Shown: piece after piece, positions 1 through 6,252 of the stretch
How positions within the stretch are numbered: position 1 is the stretch's first letter
Layout of the letters: the number at the start of each line of letters is the position of its first letter
Notes under the pieces: generated by a model
Databases searched by the model: none
What the model was told of the DNA's origin: nothing
Seen by the model: the letters and a program-made list of their open reading frames with translations, nothing else
From: UBA6345 sp045577635
Lineage (GTDB): Bacteria > Bacillota > Clostridia > Christensenellales > UBA1242
DNA length: 6,521 nucleotides
Direction: 5' to 3'
NCBI GenBank assembly: GCA_045577635.1
Contig: JAZNIS010000082.1
Coordinates: 1 to 6,521, forward strand
Translations under genes and position numbers: made by a program

Positions 1-1393
1 CTAAATCTTTTGCACTAACAGAAACAATACCGTTTGCATCAATATCAAAAGTAACTTCAATTTGTGGAATTCCCCTTGGTGCAGGTGGAATATCGTTTAA
101 TTGGAATCTGCCTAATGTTTTGTTATCAGCAGCAAATTCTCTTTCACCTTGTAATACATGAATATCAACACCTGGTTGATTATCCACAGCTGTACTAAAT
201 ACTTGTGATTTTTTAGTAGGAATTGTTGTGTTTCTTTCAATAAGTTTTGTAAATACTCCACCCAATGTTTCAATACCTAATGATAATGGAGTAACATCTA
301 GAAGTAACACATCTTTAACATCACCAGCAAGTACACCACCTTGAATTGCTGCACCCATAGCAACACATTCATCTGGGTTAATACCCTTAAATGGTTCTTT
401 ACCTGTTAATTTTTTAACTGCTTCGTAAACAGCTGGAATACGGGTTGAACCACCAACCATTAAAATTTTTGCAATATCGTTAAATCCTAGTTTAGCATCT
501 TTCATAACTTGGTTAACTTTATCTAATGTTTTTTGAACTAAATATTCGGTAATTTGATCAAATTTTGCTCTGGTTAAATCAAATTCTAAATGTTTAGGAC
601 CTGTTTCGTTTGAAGTAATAAATGGTAAACTAATTGTTGTTTTGTTTACAGCACTTAAATCAATTTTTGCTTTTTCACTAGCTTCTTTTAATCTTTGCAT
701 AGCAAGTTTATCTTTTGATAAATCAATACCTTCTGCCTTTTTAAATTCTTCAACTAAAAGGTTCATAATTTCTTGGTCAAAATCATCGCCACCTAAACGG
801 TTATCACCAGCAGTTGCTAAAACTTCAAATACACCATCATCAATATCTAAAAGTGAAATATCAAATGTGCCACCACCCAAATCATATACTAGAATTTTTT
901 GGCTTTTTGCTTCATTTTTATCTAGACCATAAGCTAATGCTGCAGCTGTTGGTTCGTTAATAATTCTTAAAACTTCTAAACCAGCAATTTTTCCAGCATC
1001 TTTTGTTGCTTGTCTTTGGCTATCGGTGAAGTATGCAGGAACAGTAATAACTGCTTGTGTAACTTTTTCACCTAAATATGTTTCAGCATCTGCTTTTAAT
1101 TTAGATAATACCATAGCTGAAATTTCTTGTGGTGAATATTCTTTATCTGAAATTTTTACACGATAATCTGAACCCATTTTTGTTTTAATAGAAATAACTG
1201 TGTTCTCTGGGTTTGCTACTGCTTGCCTTTTAGCAACTTGACCAACTAATCTTTCGCCATCCTTTTTAAATGCTACAACACTTGGTGTTGTTCTGTCGCC
1301 TTCTGCATTAACAATTACACTTGGTTCGCCACCTTCCATAACTGCAACACATGAGTTTGTTGTACCTAAGTCAATACCAATAATTTTTGCCAT
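1..1393 (-). CDS. dnaK: Hsp70 chaperone DnaK, N-terminal 464 residues (C-terminus outside window)
   Basis: ATP-driven cytosolic chaperone that binds exposed hydrophobic peptides, working with DnaJ and GrpE. The reading frame is open from the ATG at 1393 to the window edge. It starts MAKIIGIDLGTTNSC, the phosphate-1 motif (residues 5-14). The second phosphate motif DLGGGTFD is at 171-178 and the adenosine-site motif VGGSTRIP at 313-320. The interdomain linker region DVLLLDVTPLSLG is at 361-373, followed by the start of the peptide-binding beta domain. About 140 residues of a usual 600 or so are missing, covering the rest of the beta domain and the helical lid. The extra segment that Gram-negative DnaKs carry after about residue 75 is absent, as in Bacillota. 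Cys15 sits in the nucleotide site, as in other DnaKs. It is third in the hrcA-grpE-dnaK operon, 65 bases after grpE, and is presumably CIRCE-controlled. I found no frameshift on reading the whole frame. Confidence 0.98.
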   Translation of the reverse strand, partial: MAKIIGIDLGTTNSCVAVMEGGEPSVIVNAEGDRTTPSVVAFKKDGERLVGQVAKRQAVANPENTVISIKTKMGSDYRVKISDKEYSPQEISAMVLSKLKADAETYLGEKVTQAVITVPAYFTDSQRQATKDAGKIAGLEVLRIINEPTAAALAYGLDKNEAKSQKILVYDLGGGTFDISLLDIDDGVFEVLATAGDNRLGGDDFDQEIMNLLVEEFKKAEGIDLSKDKLAMQRLKEASEKAKIDLSAVNKTTISLPFITSNETGPKHLEFDLTRAKFDQITEYLVQKTLDKVNQVMKDAKLGFNDIAKILMVGGSTRIPAVYEAVKKLTGKEPFKGINPDECVAMGAAIQGGVLAGDVKDVLLLDVTPLSLGIETLGGVFTKLIERNTTIPTKKSQVFSTAVDNQPGVDIHVLQGEREFAADNKTLGRFQLNDIPPAPRGIPQIEVTFDIDANGIVSVSAKDL

Positions 1394-1404
1394 ATTTTTT
1401 TAAT

Positions 1405-1409
1405 CTCCT
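1405..1409 (-). promoter_or_regulatory. Ribosome binding site of dnaK
   Basis: AGGAG lies 11 bases before the dnaK ATG, somewhat further than the usual 5-9. A second purine run, AAGGAA (1421-1426), lies upstream in the same A-rich gap. The ATG at 1393 is fixed by the universal MAKIIGIDLGTT start of the protein, so the long spacing is real and not a mis-called start. The 65-base gap between grpE and dnaK shows no hairpin or promoter that I can support. Confidence 0.7.
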
Positions 1410-1458
1410 ATTTAAAAAATTTCCTTATTTTTTTGTTTTTTTATTTGTTTGAATAATA

Positions 1459-2019
1459 TTAAAGTTTGTTAATTTTAACAACACTATATCTAATAACTTT
1501 ATTATCAGATTTAAAACCTTCTTGTAATTCTTCTAAAACCACTTCATCTTCTTTGGTTTCATCACAATCAGTTAAAACTGCATTATGAAGTTCTGGATTA
1601 AACTTTTGACCTACACATTCAATTTTATAAATTCCAAAACTTGCTAATGCTTTAATAATTTGGTTATAAATAATTTCTAAACCAGCTAGTGCACTTTCAT
1701 CCTTAATTGTTTCCCTTGCTTGTTTAAAACTATCTAACACAGGTAAAATTTTTGTAACAAAAGCATAAACACCATTATTAAAACATGTTTTTTCAACTTC
1801 AGCATTTCTTCGTTTATAATTTTCAAAATCTGCTTGAATTCTTTGAGCAAGTTCTAAATAACCTAAGGCATCTTCGCTTATGTTATTGTTTGAGCAACCA
1901 CAGTTTTCACCACAATTGCATTCATCGCCACATTCGCAATCATCTTCGCAGTGACAATCACATTCAGGGCCACAATGGCAATGTTTTTCTTCTTGCAATT
2001 CATCTTTTTTCTTACCCAT
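1459..2019 (-). CDS. grpE: GrpE nucleotide exchange factor with Cys-rich metallothionein-like N-terminal tail
   Basis: GrpE is a dimer that releases ADP from DnaK, resetting the Hsp70 cycle; it acts in the cytosol. Of its 186 residues, about 48-186 are an ordinary GrpE: a long dimerising helix containing ADFENYKRRNAEVEK (64-78), a four-helix segment with VLDSFKQA, and the C-terminal beta domain with QKFNPELHNAV and the ending KVIRYSVVKI, matching the family's final R-P/Y-x-x-V strand. Residues 1-47 are unlike the usual disordered acidic tail: positions 13-42 hold 11 Cys and 3 His (separate entry). The ATG is chosen because AAGGAG lies 6 bases upstream and no other in-frame start has such a site. 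It sits 3 bases after hrcA and 65 before dnaK. GrpE identity is certain; the function of the tail is unknown. Confidence 0.97.
   Translation of the reverse strand: MGKKKDELQEEKHCHCGPECDCHCEDDCECGDECNCGENCGCSNNNISEDALGYLELAQRIQADFENYKRRNAEVEKTCFNNGVYAFVTKILPVLDSFKQARETIKDESALAGLEIIYNQIIKALASFGIYKIECVGQKFNPELHNAVLTDCDETKEDEVVLEELQEGFKSDNKVIRYSVVKINKL
1894..1983 (-). other. Metallothionein-like Cys/His-rich segment of GrpE (residues 13-42)
   Basis: Cysteines are at residues 14, 16, 20, 22, 24, 28, 30, 34, 36, 40 and 42, with histidines at 13, 15 and 23. Gly, Asp and Glu fill most other positions and there are no large hydrophobic residues. The Cys-x-Cys pairs recur about every six residues, like the spacing in small metallothioneins. 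Cys codons mix TGT and TGC, so this is not a simple DNA microsatellite. Binding of zinc, copper or a similar soft metal is plausible but inferred. The segment is joined through a short Ser/Asn-rich stretch (43-48) to the GrpE long helix. Confidence 0.8.
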
Positions 2020-2022
2020 TAT

Positions 2023-3069
2023 TTACTCCTTATTATATTTATTTAATTCATCAGAAATATATTTTAATGCAGATGCAATTTTTGCATAATTCATTCGTTC
2101 TGGACCTAAAACACTTACACTTGCAACCACACCATTTCCAATGTGATAATTTGTGTTAATTATTGAATAATCGGAATATTTTTCGTTTAAGTTTTCATCA
2201 CCAATTGTAAACACAACATCGGAAGAAGCATTATCGTCAATATTTTCAATAATTTCTTTAATTTCCTTTTCGTTTTCAATAAGTTTTAAAAACTTTTTAG
2301 CTTCGTTAATATCTTTATATTCAGGTTCATTTAACAGTTTTGTAGTGTTTGTGTTAATTAATTTAGAAGCCCTATCTTCGGTAAACTTTTTCAAAATATC
2401 GGTAACAGCCACAAACAATTCTTGATAAAAATTGATTTGCTTTTTAAACATATCATTATAAAAATCAATGTTTTCAATAATATCAACTATTTTTTTGTTG
2501 TAAAGGTTTGTTGTTAAATATTTTGAAGCATCTTTACAAATTTCTTCTGTAACATCTGGACTTAACTCAATGGTGTTATTAATAATTCCTGCACTTGTTT
2601 GGAAAAGTATTAAACCTTGCCCTGTAATTAATGGAATAATGTTTATTCCTTGAACAGTTAAATCTTCGTAACTTTTAATTCTAACATAAGTTGGAAAATT
2701 AGTTATTTGGTTAATACTTTTAGCAATATTTGTTAGCATATCGCTTAAAAAAGCCGACCTTGTAACAAATTTATCTTTAATTTCGTTAATAACATCAACA
2801 TCAAGTGCTGTGTTTTGAATTATGTTGTTAACATAGTACCTATATGCTTTTGTTGTTGGAACTCTGCCAGAACTTGTGTGAAGTTGTTTTAAAAAGCCCA
2901 TTTCTTCCAAAGCACTTAACTCATTACGAAGTGTTGCACTACTTAAATTTTTAAATAATGTTTTTTGCACTTTTTCACTAGTTATTGGGCTGGCATTTTC
3001 AATGTAACCTTCAACTGCACTTATTAACAATTCATGTTTTCGTTCAGAAATTTTGAATTCGTTTTTCAT
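2023..3069 (-). CDS. hrcA: Heat-inducible transcription repressor HrcA
   Basis: Class I heat-shock repressor: a dimer that binds the CIRCE inverted repeat and, in the known model, needs GroEL to stay folded and active. Its 348 residues match the family length. A winged-helix domain covers about 8-80, with recognition-helix region SSATLRNELSALEEMGFL (43-60) and the hallmark HTSSGRVPT (64-72). A GAF-like domain and dimerisation segment follow, ending with the family's IGDEN (289-293), YHIGNGVVASVSVLGPERMNY (308-328) and a final helix. The ATG at 3069 has AAGGA 5 bases upstream. It is the first gene of its operon, about 60 bases downstream of the predicted transcription start, with a CIRCE in the leader at 3105-3131. 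Negative autoregulation therefore follows. It lies 3 bases before grpE. Sequence drift is clear, but all hallmark blocks are present. Confidence 0.96.
   Translation of the reverse strand: MKNEFKISERKHELLISAVEGYIENASPITSEKVQKTLFKNLSSATLRNELSALEEMGFLKQLHTSSGRVPTTKAYRYYVNNIIQNTALDVDVINEIKDKFVTRSAFLSDMLTNIAKSINQITNFPTYVRIKSYEDLTVQGINIIPLITGQGLILFQTSAGIINNTIELSPDVTEEICKDASKYLTTNLYNKKIVDIIENIDFYNDMFKKQINFYQELFVAVTDILKKFTEDRASKLINTNTTKLLNEPEYKDINEAKKFLKLIENEKEIKEIIENIDDNASSDVVFTIGDENLNEKYSDYSIINTNYHIGNGVVASVSVLGPERMNYAKIASALKYISDELNKYNKE
2026..2031 (-). promoter_or_regulatory. Ribosome binding site of grpE, inside the last codons of hrcA
   Basis: AAGGAG lies 6 bases before the grpE ATG, an ideal spacing. 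The same six bases are the last two sense codons of hrcA (AAG GAG, Lys-Glu), directly followed by its TAA stop. This site fixes the grpE start at 2019, so the Cys-rich tail lies within the translated protein. The close spacing favours coupled translation of hrcA and grpE. Confidence 0.9.
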
Positions 3070-3074
3070 TACTA

Positions 3075-3079
3075 TCCTT
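3075..3079 (-). promoter_or_regulatory. Ribosome binding site of hrcA
   Basis: AAGGA lies 5 bases before the hrcA ATG at 3069 and supports that start. It lies downstream of the CIRCE hairpin in the same leader. Confidence 0.8.
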
Positions 3080-3104
3080 ATTTAGCAATAATTTTTTAAA
3101 AGTG

Positions 3105-3131
3105 TTAGCACTCTTTTGTTTCAAGTGCTAA
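3105..3131. promoter_or_regulatory. CIRCE operator (HrcA binding site)
   Basis: The inverted repeat reads TTAGCACTC, 9 bases, AAGTGCTAA on the plus strand. The CIRCE consensus is TTAGCACTC-N9-GAGTGCTAA, so 17 of 18 arm positions match. The one mismatch is the inner base of the arm nearer the promoter. It lies directly downstream of the predicted -10 box, so HrcA would cover the transcription start. In the RNA it would form a stem-loop at the very 5' end. It controls hrcA-grpE-dnaK. Confidence 0.96.
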
Positions 3132-3135
3132 TTAC

Positions 3136-3164
3136 ATTCTACTCATATTATATTCAAAGATCAA
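3136..3164 (-). promoter_or_regulatory. Sigma-A-type promoter of hrcA-grpE-dnaK
   Basis: On the minus strand a -35 box TTGATC (3159-3164) is separated by 17 bases from a -10 box TAGAAT (3136-3141). The predicted start is near 3129-3130, at the edge of the CIRCE, which is the usual arrangement for this operon. A perfect TATAAT also occurs at 3147-3152, inside the spacer. It lacks a good -35 and would start transcription about 10 bases further upstream, so I prefer the first choice. Confidence 0.75.
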
Positions 3165-3210
3165 CAAAAATATGTTAATTAATTTTAAAAAATTTAAAAT
3201 ATTTTGCCGA

Positions 3211-3246
3211 AAAACAAAAAACACAACCAAACTGATTGTGCTTTTT
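3211..3246. terminator. Rho-independent terminator after hemW, probably bidirectional in form
   Basis: A 7-base-pair stem (3222-3228 with 3234-3240, one G-U pair in the minus-strand RNA) closes a 5-base loop. A-runs and T-runs flank it on both sides: minus-strand RNA leaves the stem into a U6 run then G then U4, and plus-strand RNA would enter CU5. The A and U runs can extend the stem. Its place, 44 bases after the hemW stop and before the hrcA promoter, separates lepA-hemW from the heat-shock operon. Confidence 0.8.
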
Positions 3247-3289
3247 AATAAGATAAATATTTAATTAAATATATTTAATATACTAAATA

Positions 3290-4420
3290 CTAATCAACTA
3301 ATTTTAAAATGATTTGATTTAAAACATAAAACCCTTCTGTTGTGCAAAACAAAAAATTATTTTCGTGTTTTATAAAACCAAAATCAATTAACTCTTTAAT
3401 TTCTGTTTGCTTTACAGCCAACAAATCATAATTAAATTTTTGCTTTAAACTATTTAAATTAATACCTTCTTTGGTCCTTAAATTTAGCATTATAGTTTCT
3501 TCAATTAATTCTTTATTTGAAATTTCTTCGGTAAATTCAATTACAGATTTTTGATTTTCAATTAAATTAATGTAGTTTTCAATATTAGAAATGTTGGCAA
3601 ATCTAGTATTGTTTACAAAACTATGTGCCGAACAGCCAAAGCCAACATAATTTTCCATATTCCAACAATTTTTATTGTGTAAACATTCAAAATTTGGTTT
3701 GGCAAAATTTGAAACTTCGTACCTAACAAAACCATTTAAAGTTAGTTGTTTTAACAAATAGTTAAACATACCTAACACTTTTTTTTCGGCAGGAAGTTGA
3801 AGTTGATTGTTTTTAACCAAATTAAATAACGGTGTGTTTTCTTCTAATATTAATGTATAGGCACTAATGTGTGTAACACCTAAATTAAAACAATGATTTA
3901 AAGCTTGTTTTACTTCCCTTTGTTTTTGTGTTGGCAAACCAATCATTAAATCGGCATTAATGTTTTTAAAACCGACCTTTTTTAGGGTTTTTATTGCCAA
4001 AATAAAATCTTGATAAGTGTGCTTTCTGCCAATAATTTTAAGTAACCTATTACTAGTGGTTTGAACCCCAACAGAAACCCTATTAACACCAGCAGAAAAC
4101 CATTCGGAAGCATTAGTGTAATTTATGCTATTTGGGTTAGATTCAATGGTTATTTCACAATTGCTATCAACATTAAAAAAATTTTTTATAGCATTAATAA
4201 TAACCGAAACAGAACCTGCCGGTAAAACACTAGGTGTTCCGCCACCAATAAAAATGGTGTTAATATTAAAATTTTTATATTTTTCACTTTCCTGTTTTAT
4301 TTCTTTAACTAACGATAAAACATAATCATTAATTAAATTAAGCTTTGGTTCTGAATAAAAATTGCAATATAAGCATTTACTAACACAAAACGGAATGTGA
4401 ACATAAATCCCTAAATTCAT
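3290..4420 (-). CDS. hemW: Radical SAM heme chaperone HemW
   Basis: Member of the HemN-like radical SAM family. HemW proteins are understood as heme-binding chaperones that deliver heme to acceptor proteins, and not as coproporphyrinogen oxidases. The 376 residues are a normal length. The start MNLGIYVHIPFC leads into the iron-sulfur motif with Cys12, Cys16 and Cys19. The residue two after Cys19 is Phe21, not the fourth Cys that marks true HemN. GGGTPS (59-64) is the SAM-binding glycine motif, and GVNRVSVGVQT (111-121) is a family block. The HemW motif HNxxYW appears as HNKNCW (248-253), with Cys in place of Tyr. A HemN_C-type winged-helix end spans about 298-376. It overlaps the lepA stop by one base and has no visible SD, so it is probably translated by coupling. 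It ends in TAG, before the terminator. Confidence 0.94.
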   Translation of the reverse strand: MNLGIYVHIPFCVSKCLYCNFYSEPKLNLINDYVLSLVKEIKQESEKYKNFNINTIFIGGGTPSVLPAGSVSVIINAIKNFFNVDSNCEITIESNPNSINYTNASEWFSAGVNRVSVGVQTTSNRLLKIIGRKHTYQDFILAIKTLKKVGFKNINADLMIGLPTQKQREVKQALNHCFNLGVTHISAYTLILEENTPLFNLVKNNQLQLPAEKKVLGMFNYLLKQLTLNGFVRYEVSNFAKPNFECLHNKNCWNMENYVGFGCSAHSFVNNTRFANISNIENYINLIENQKSVIEFTEEISNKELIEETIMLNLRTKEGINLNSLKQKFNYDLLAVKQTEIKELIDFGFIKHENNFLFCTTEGFYVLNQIILKLVD

Positions 4421-4422
4421 TA
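4418..4422 (-). promoter_or_regulatory. lepA stop / hemW start overlap (TAATG)
   Basis: The final A of the lepA TAA is the first base of the hemW ATG. The roughly 20 bases before this ATG contain no purine-rich SD. Re-initiation by ribosomes finishing lepA is therefore the likely way hemW is translated. The hemW start is set by the conserved HIPFC motif a few residues in, which leaves no room for a later start. Confidence 0.7.
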
Positions 4423-6216
4423 ATCAATTTTAAGTATGCTCATAAATGCTTCGGACGGAATTTCTACCGAACCCACTTTTCGCATTCTCTTTTTACCTTT
4501 TTTCTGTTTTTCTAATAATTTTCGTTTTCTGGAAATATCGCCACCGTAACATTTAGCTAACACATCTTTACGAAGTGCTTTAACTGTTTCACGAGCAATA
4601 ACCTTTGTTCCAATTGCTGCTTGAATAGGAATTTCAAACAATTGCCTTGGAATAACATCTTTTAATTTTTCTACAATAGCACGGCTTTTATAGTATGCTC
4701 TTTCCTTATGAACAATCATTGATAAAGCATCACAAACTTCGCCATTAAGTAAAATATCAACTTTTACTAAATCGCTTTCTTTATAACCTAAAATTTCATA
4801 ATCTAAACTAGCATAACCCCTAGAACAACTTTTTAGTTTATCAAAGAAATCGTAAATAATTTCGTTAAGTGGAATATCGTAAACAAGTTGGCAACGATTT
4901 TTATCTAAATATTGCAAATCTTTATGCTCACCCCGTTTTTCTTGTGCTAATTCCATTAAATTACCAACATATTGTGGTGGTGTGAATATATTAACCCTAG
5001 TCATAGGTTCTTCCATATATTCAATTTCTTGTGGTTTTGGTAGGTCAGCTGGATTACTAACATCTAAAACTTCACCCGTTACAGTATGAACTTTGTAACA
5101 AACCGAAGGTGCTGTTGTAATTAAATCCAAATCAAATTCTCGTTCCAATCTTTCTTGGATTATTTCCATGTGCAATAATCCTAAAAATCCACAACGGAAA
5201 CCAAAACCCAAAGCTTGGCTAACTTCCGGCTCATATTCAAGCGAAGCATCGTTAAGTTTAAGTTTTTCAAGTGCATCTTTTAATGCATCGTAATCAGCAC
5301 CGTCAACACAGAAAATACCACTAAACACAACAGGTTTAACTTCCTTATAACCTGGAAGTGGATTTTTAGTTGGATTTGAAGCAAGAGTGATTGTGTCACC
5401 TACTTTTGTTTCGGCAACATTTTTAATGCTTGCACAAATATAACCAACATCACCAGCCCTTAAAACAGATTGGCTTATTGGCTTTGGTTCAAAAACACCG
5501 ACTTCGGTTACATCATATTCCTTACCTGTAATAAAGAATTTAATTTTATCACCTGCTTTAACTTGTCCGTCAAAAACCCTAACTAGACAAACAGCACCTT
5601 TAAAGTTATCGTAGTAACTATCAAAAATTAAAGCCCTTAATTCACCATTTTCGTCCCCTTTGGGAGCAGGAATATATTTAACAATTTGTTCTAACACTTG
5701 TTCAATATTTGTGCCATCTTTTGCACTAACAGCAGGAGCAATTGTAGAGTCAATTCCAATAACTTCTTCAATTTCGCTTCTGGCTGTTTCAATGTCGGCA
5801 CTAGGAAGATCAATTTTGTTAATAACAGGTAAAATTTCTAGGTTATTATCAATTGCTAAATATGCATTTGCTAAAGTTTGTGCTTCAACACCTTGTGTTG
5901 CATCAACAATTAAAATTGCACCTTCACAAGCAGCTAAACTACGAGAAACTTCATAAGTAAAGTCAACATGACCTGGTGTATCTATTAAATTAAGTTCGTA
6001 TTCAACCCCATCGTAAACATATTTCATTTTTGTTGGAGTTAATTTAATTGTTATACCCCTTTCCTTTTCAATATCCATAGAATCTAGTACTTGTTCGGAA
6101 AGTTCCCTTTTAGATAGAGTTCCTGTAAATTCTATTAATCTATCTGCCAATGTGCTTTTGCCATGGTCTATGTGGGCAACAATACAAAAGTTACGAATTT
6201 TATCTTGTCTGTTCAA
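4420..6216 (-). CDS. lepA: Elongation factor 4 (LepA), ribosome-associated GTPase
   Basis: Translational GTPase that acts on the 70S ribosome and is linked to back-translocation, translation under stress and initiation/assembly. The 598 residues equal the family length. GTPase motifs: AHIDHGKST (14-22), ERGITIK (52-58, switch I), DTPGH (79-83), NKID (133-136) and SAK (164-166). A beta-barrel domain II follows, then EF-G-like domains with GFGFRCGFLGLLHMEI (337-352). The LepA-specific C-terminal domain contains KCYGGDISRKRKLLEKQKKG (555-574) and GSVEIPSEAFM (582-592). The start is TTG: the conserved Arg-Asn-Phe-x-Ile-x-Ala-His block begins at residue 8, and AAGGAG lies 7 bases upstream, so no ATG is needed. 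Switch I continues as KLTPTKMKY, unlike the common KAQAVRL or KLNAVQL. It is 36 bases downstream of the small acidic gene. Confidence 0.98.
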   Translation of the reverse strand: MNRQDKIRNFCIVAHIDHGKSTLADRLIEFTGTLSKRELSEQVLDSMDIEKERGITIKLTPTKMKYVYDGVEYELNLIDTPGHVDFTYEVSRSLAACEGAILIVDATQGVEAQTLANAYLAIDNNLEILPVINKIDLPSADIETARSEIEEVIGIDSTIAPAVSAKDGTNIEQVLEQIVKYIPAPKGDENGELRALIFDSYYDNFKGAVCLVRVFDGQVKAGDKIKFFITGKEYDVTEVGVFEPKPISQSVLRAGDVGYICASIKNVAETKVGDTITLASNPTKNPLPGYKEVKPVVFSGIFCVDGADYDALKDALEKLKLNDASLEYEPEVSQALGFGFRCGFLGLLHMEIIQERLEREFDLDLITTAPSVCYKVHTVTGEVLDVSNPADLPKPQEIEYMEEPMTRVNIFTPPQYVGNLMELAQEKRGEHKDLQYLDKNRCQLVYDIPLNEIIYDFFDKLKSCSRGYASLDYEILGYKESDLVKVDILLNGEVCDALSMIVHKERAYYKSRAIVEKLKDVIPRQLFEIPIQAAIGTKVIARETVKALRKDVLAKCYGGDISRKRKLLEKQKKGKKRMRKVGSVEIPSEAFMSILKID

Positions 6217-6223
6217 AGTAGCA

Positions 6224-6229
6224 CTCCTT
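6224..6229 (-). promoter_or_regulatory. Ribosome binding site of lepA, deciding a TTG start
   Basis: AAGGAG lies 7 bases before the TTG at 6214-6216. No in-frame ATG stands between it and the first conserved LepA residues. A full-strength SD with a weak start codon is a common pairing in Bacillota. Confidence 0.88.
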
Positions 6230-6252
6230 AAATTATATTAGCTATTTAAAAA

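Noticed and set aside
642..932. Plus-strand open frame of 96 codons within dnaK
   Set aside because: It is antisense to the well-conserved DnaK frame, has no ribosome binding site context, and resembles no protein family.
1785..2159. Plus-strand open frame of 124 codons rich in His and Asn
   Set aside because: Its His-rich stretch is the antisense reading of the Cys-rich GrpE codons, and it runs across the grpE-hrcA junction. It is a shadow.
3257..3272. Perfect 16-base AT palindrome after hemW
   Set aside because: It contains only A and T, is not followed by a T run, and is expected by chance in DNA this AT-rich. The hairpin at 3211-3246 is the better terminator.
4125..4325. Plus-strand open frame of 66 codons within hemW
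   Set aside because: Antisense shadow of a conserved HemW region, with no independent support.
5660..5956. Plus-strand open frame of 98 codons within lepA
   Set aside because: Antisense shadow of the LepA GTPase domain.
6218..6226. GAGTGCTAC before lepA, 8 of 9 bases of a CIRCE arm
   Set aside because: No second arm occurs at the 9-base spacing, and the match is explained by the Shine-Dalgarno sequence AAGGAG running into it.
6232..6237. TATAAT directly upstream of the lepA Shine-Dalgarno
   Set aside because: Transcription would start inside the ribosome binding site, and the position for a -35 box reads CTTTTT. It is not a credible promoter.
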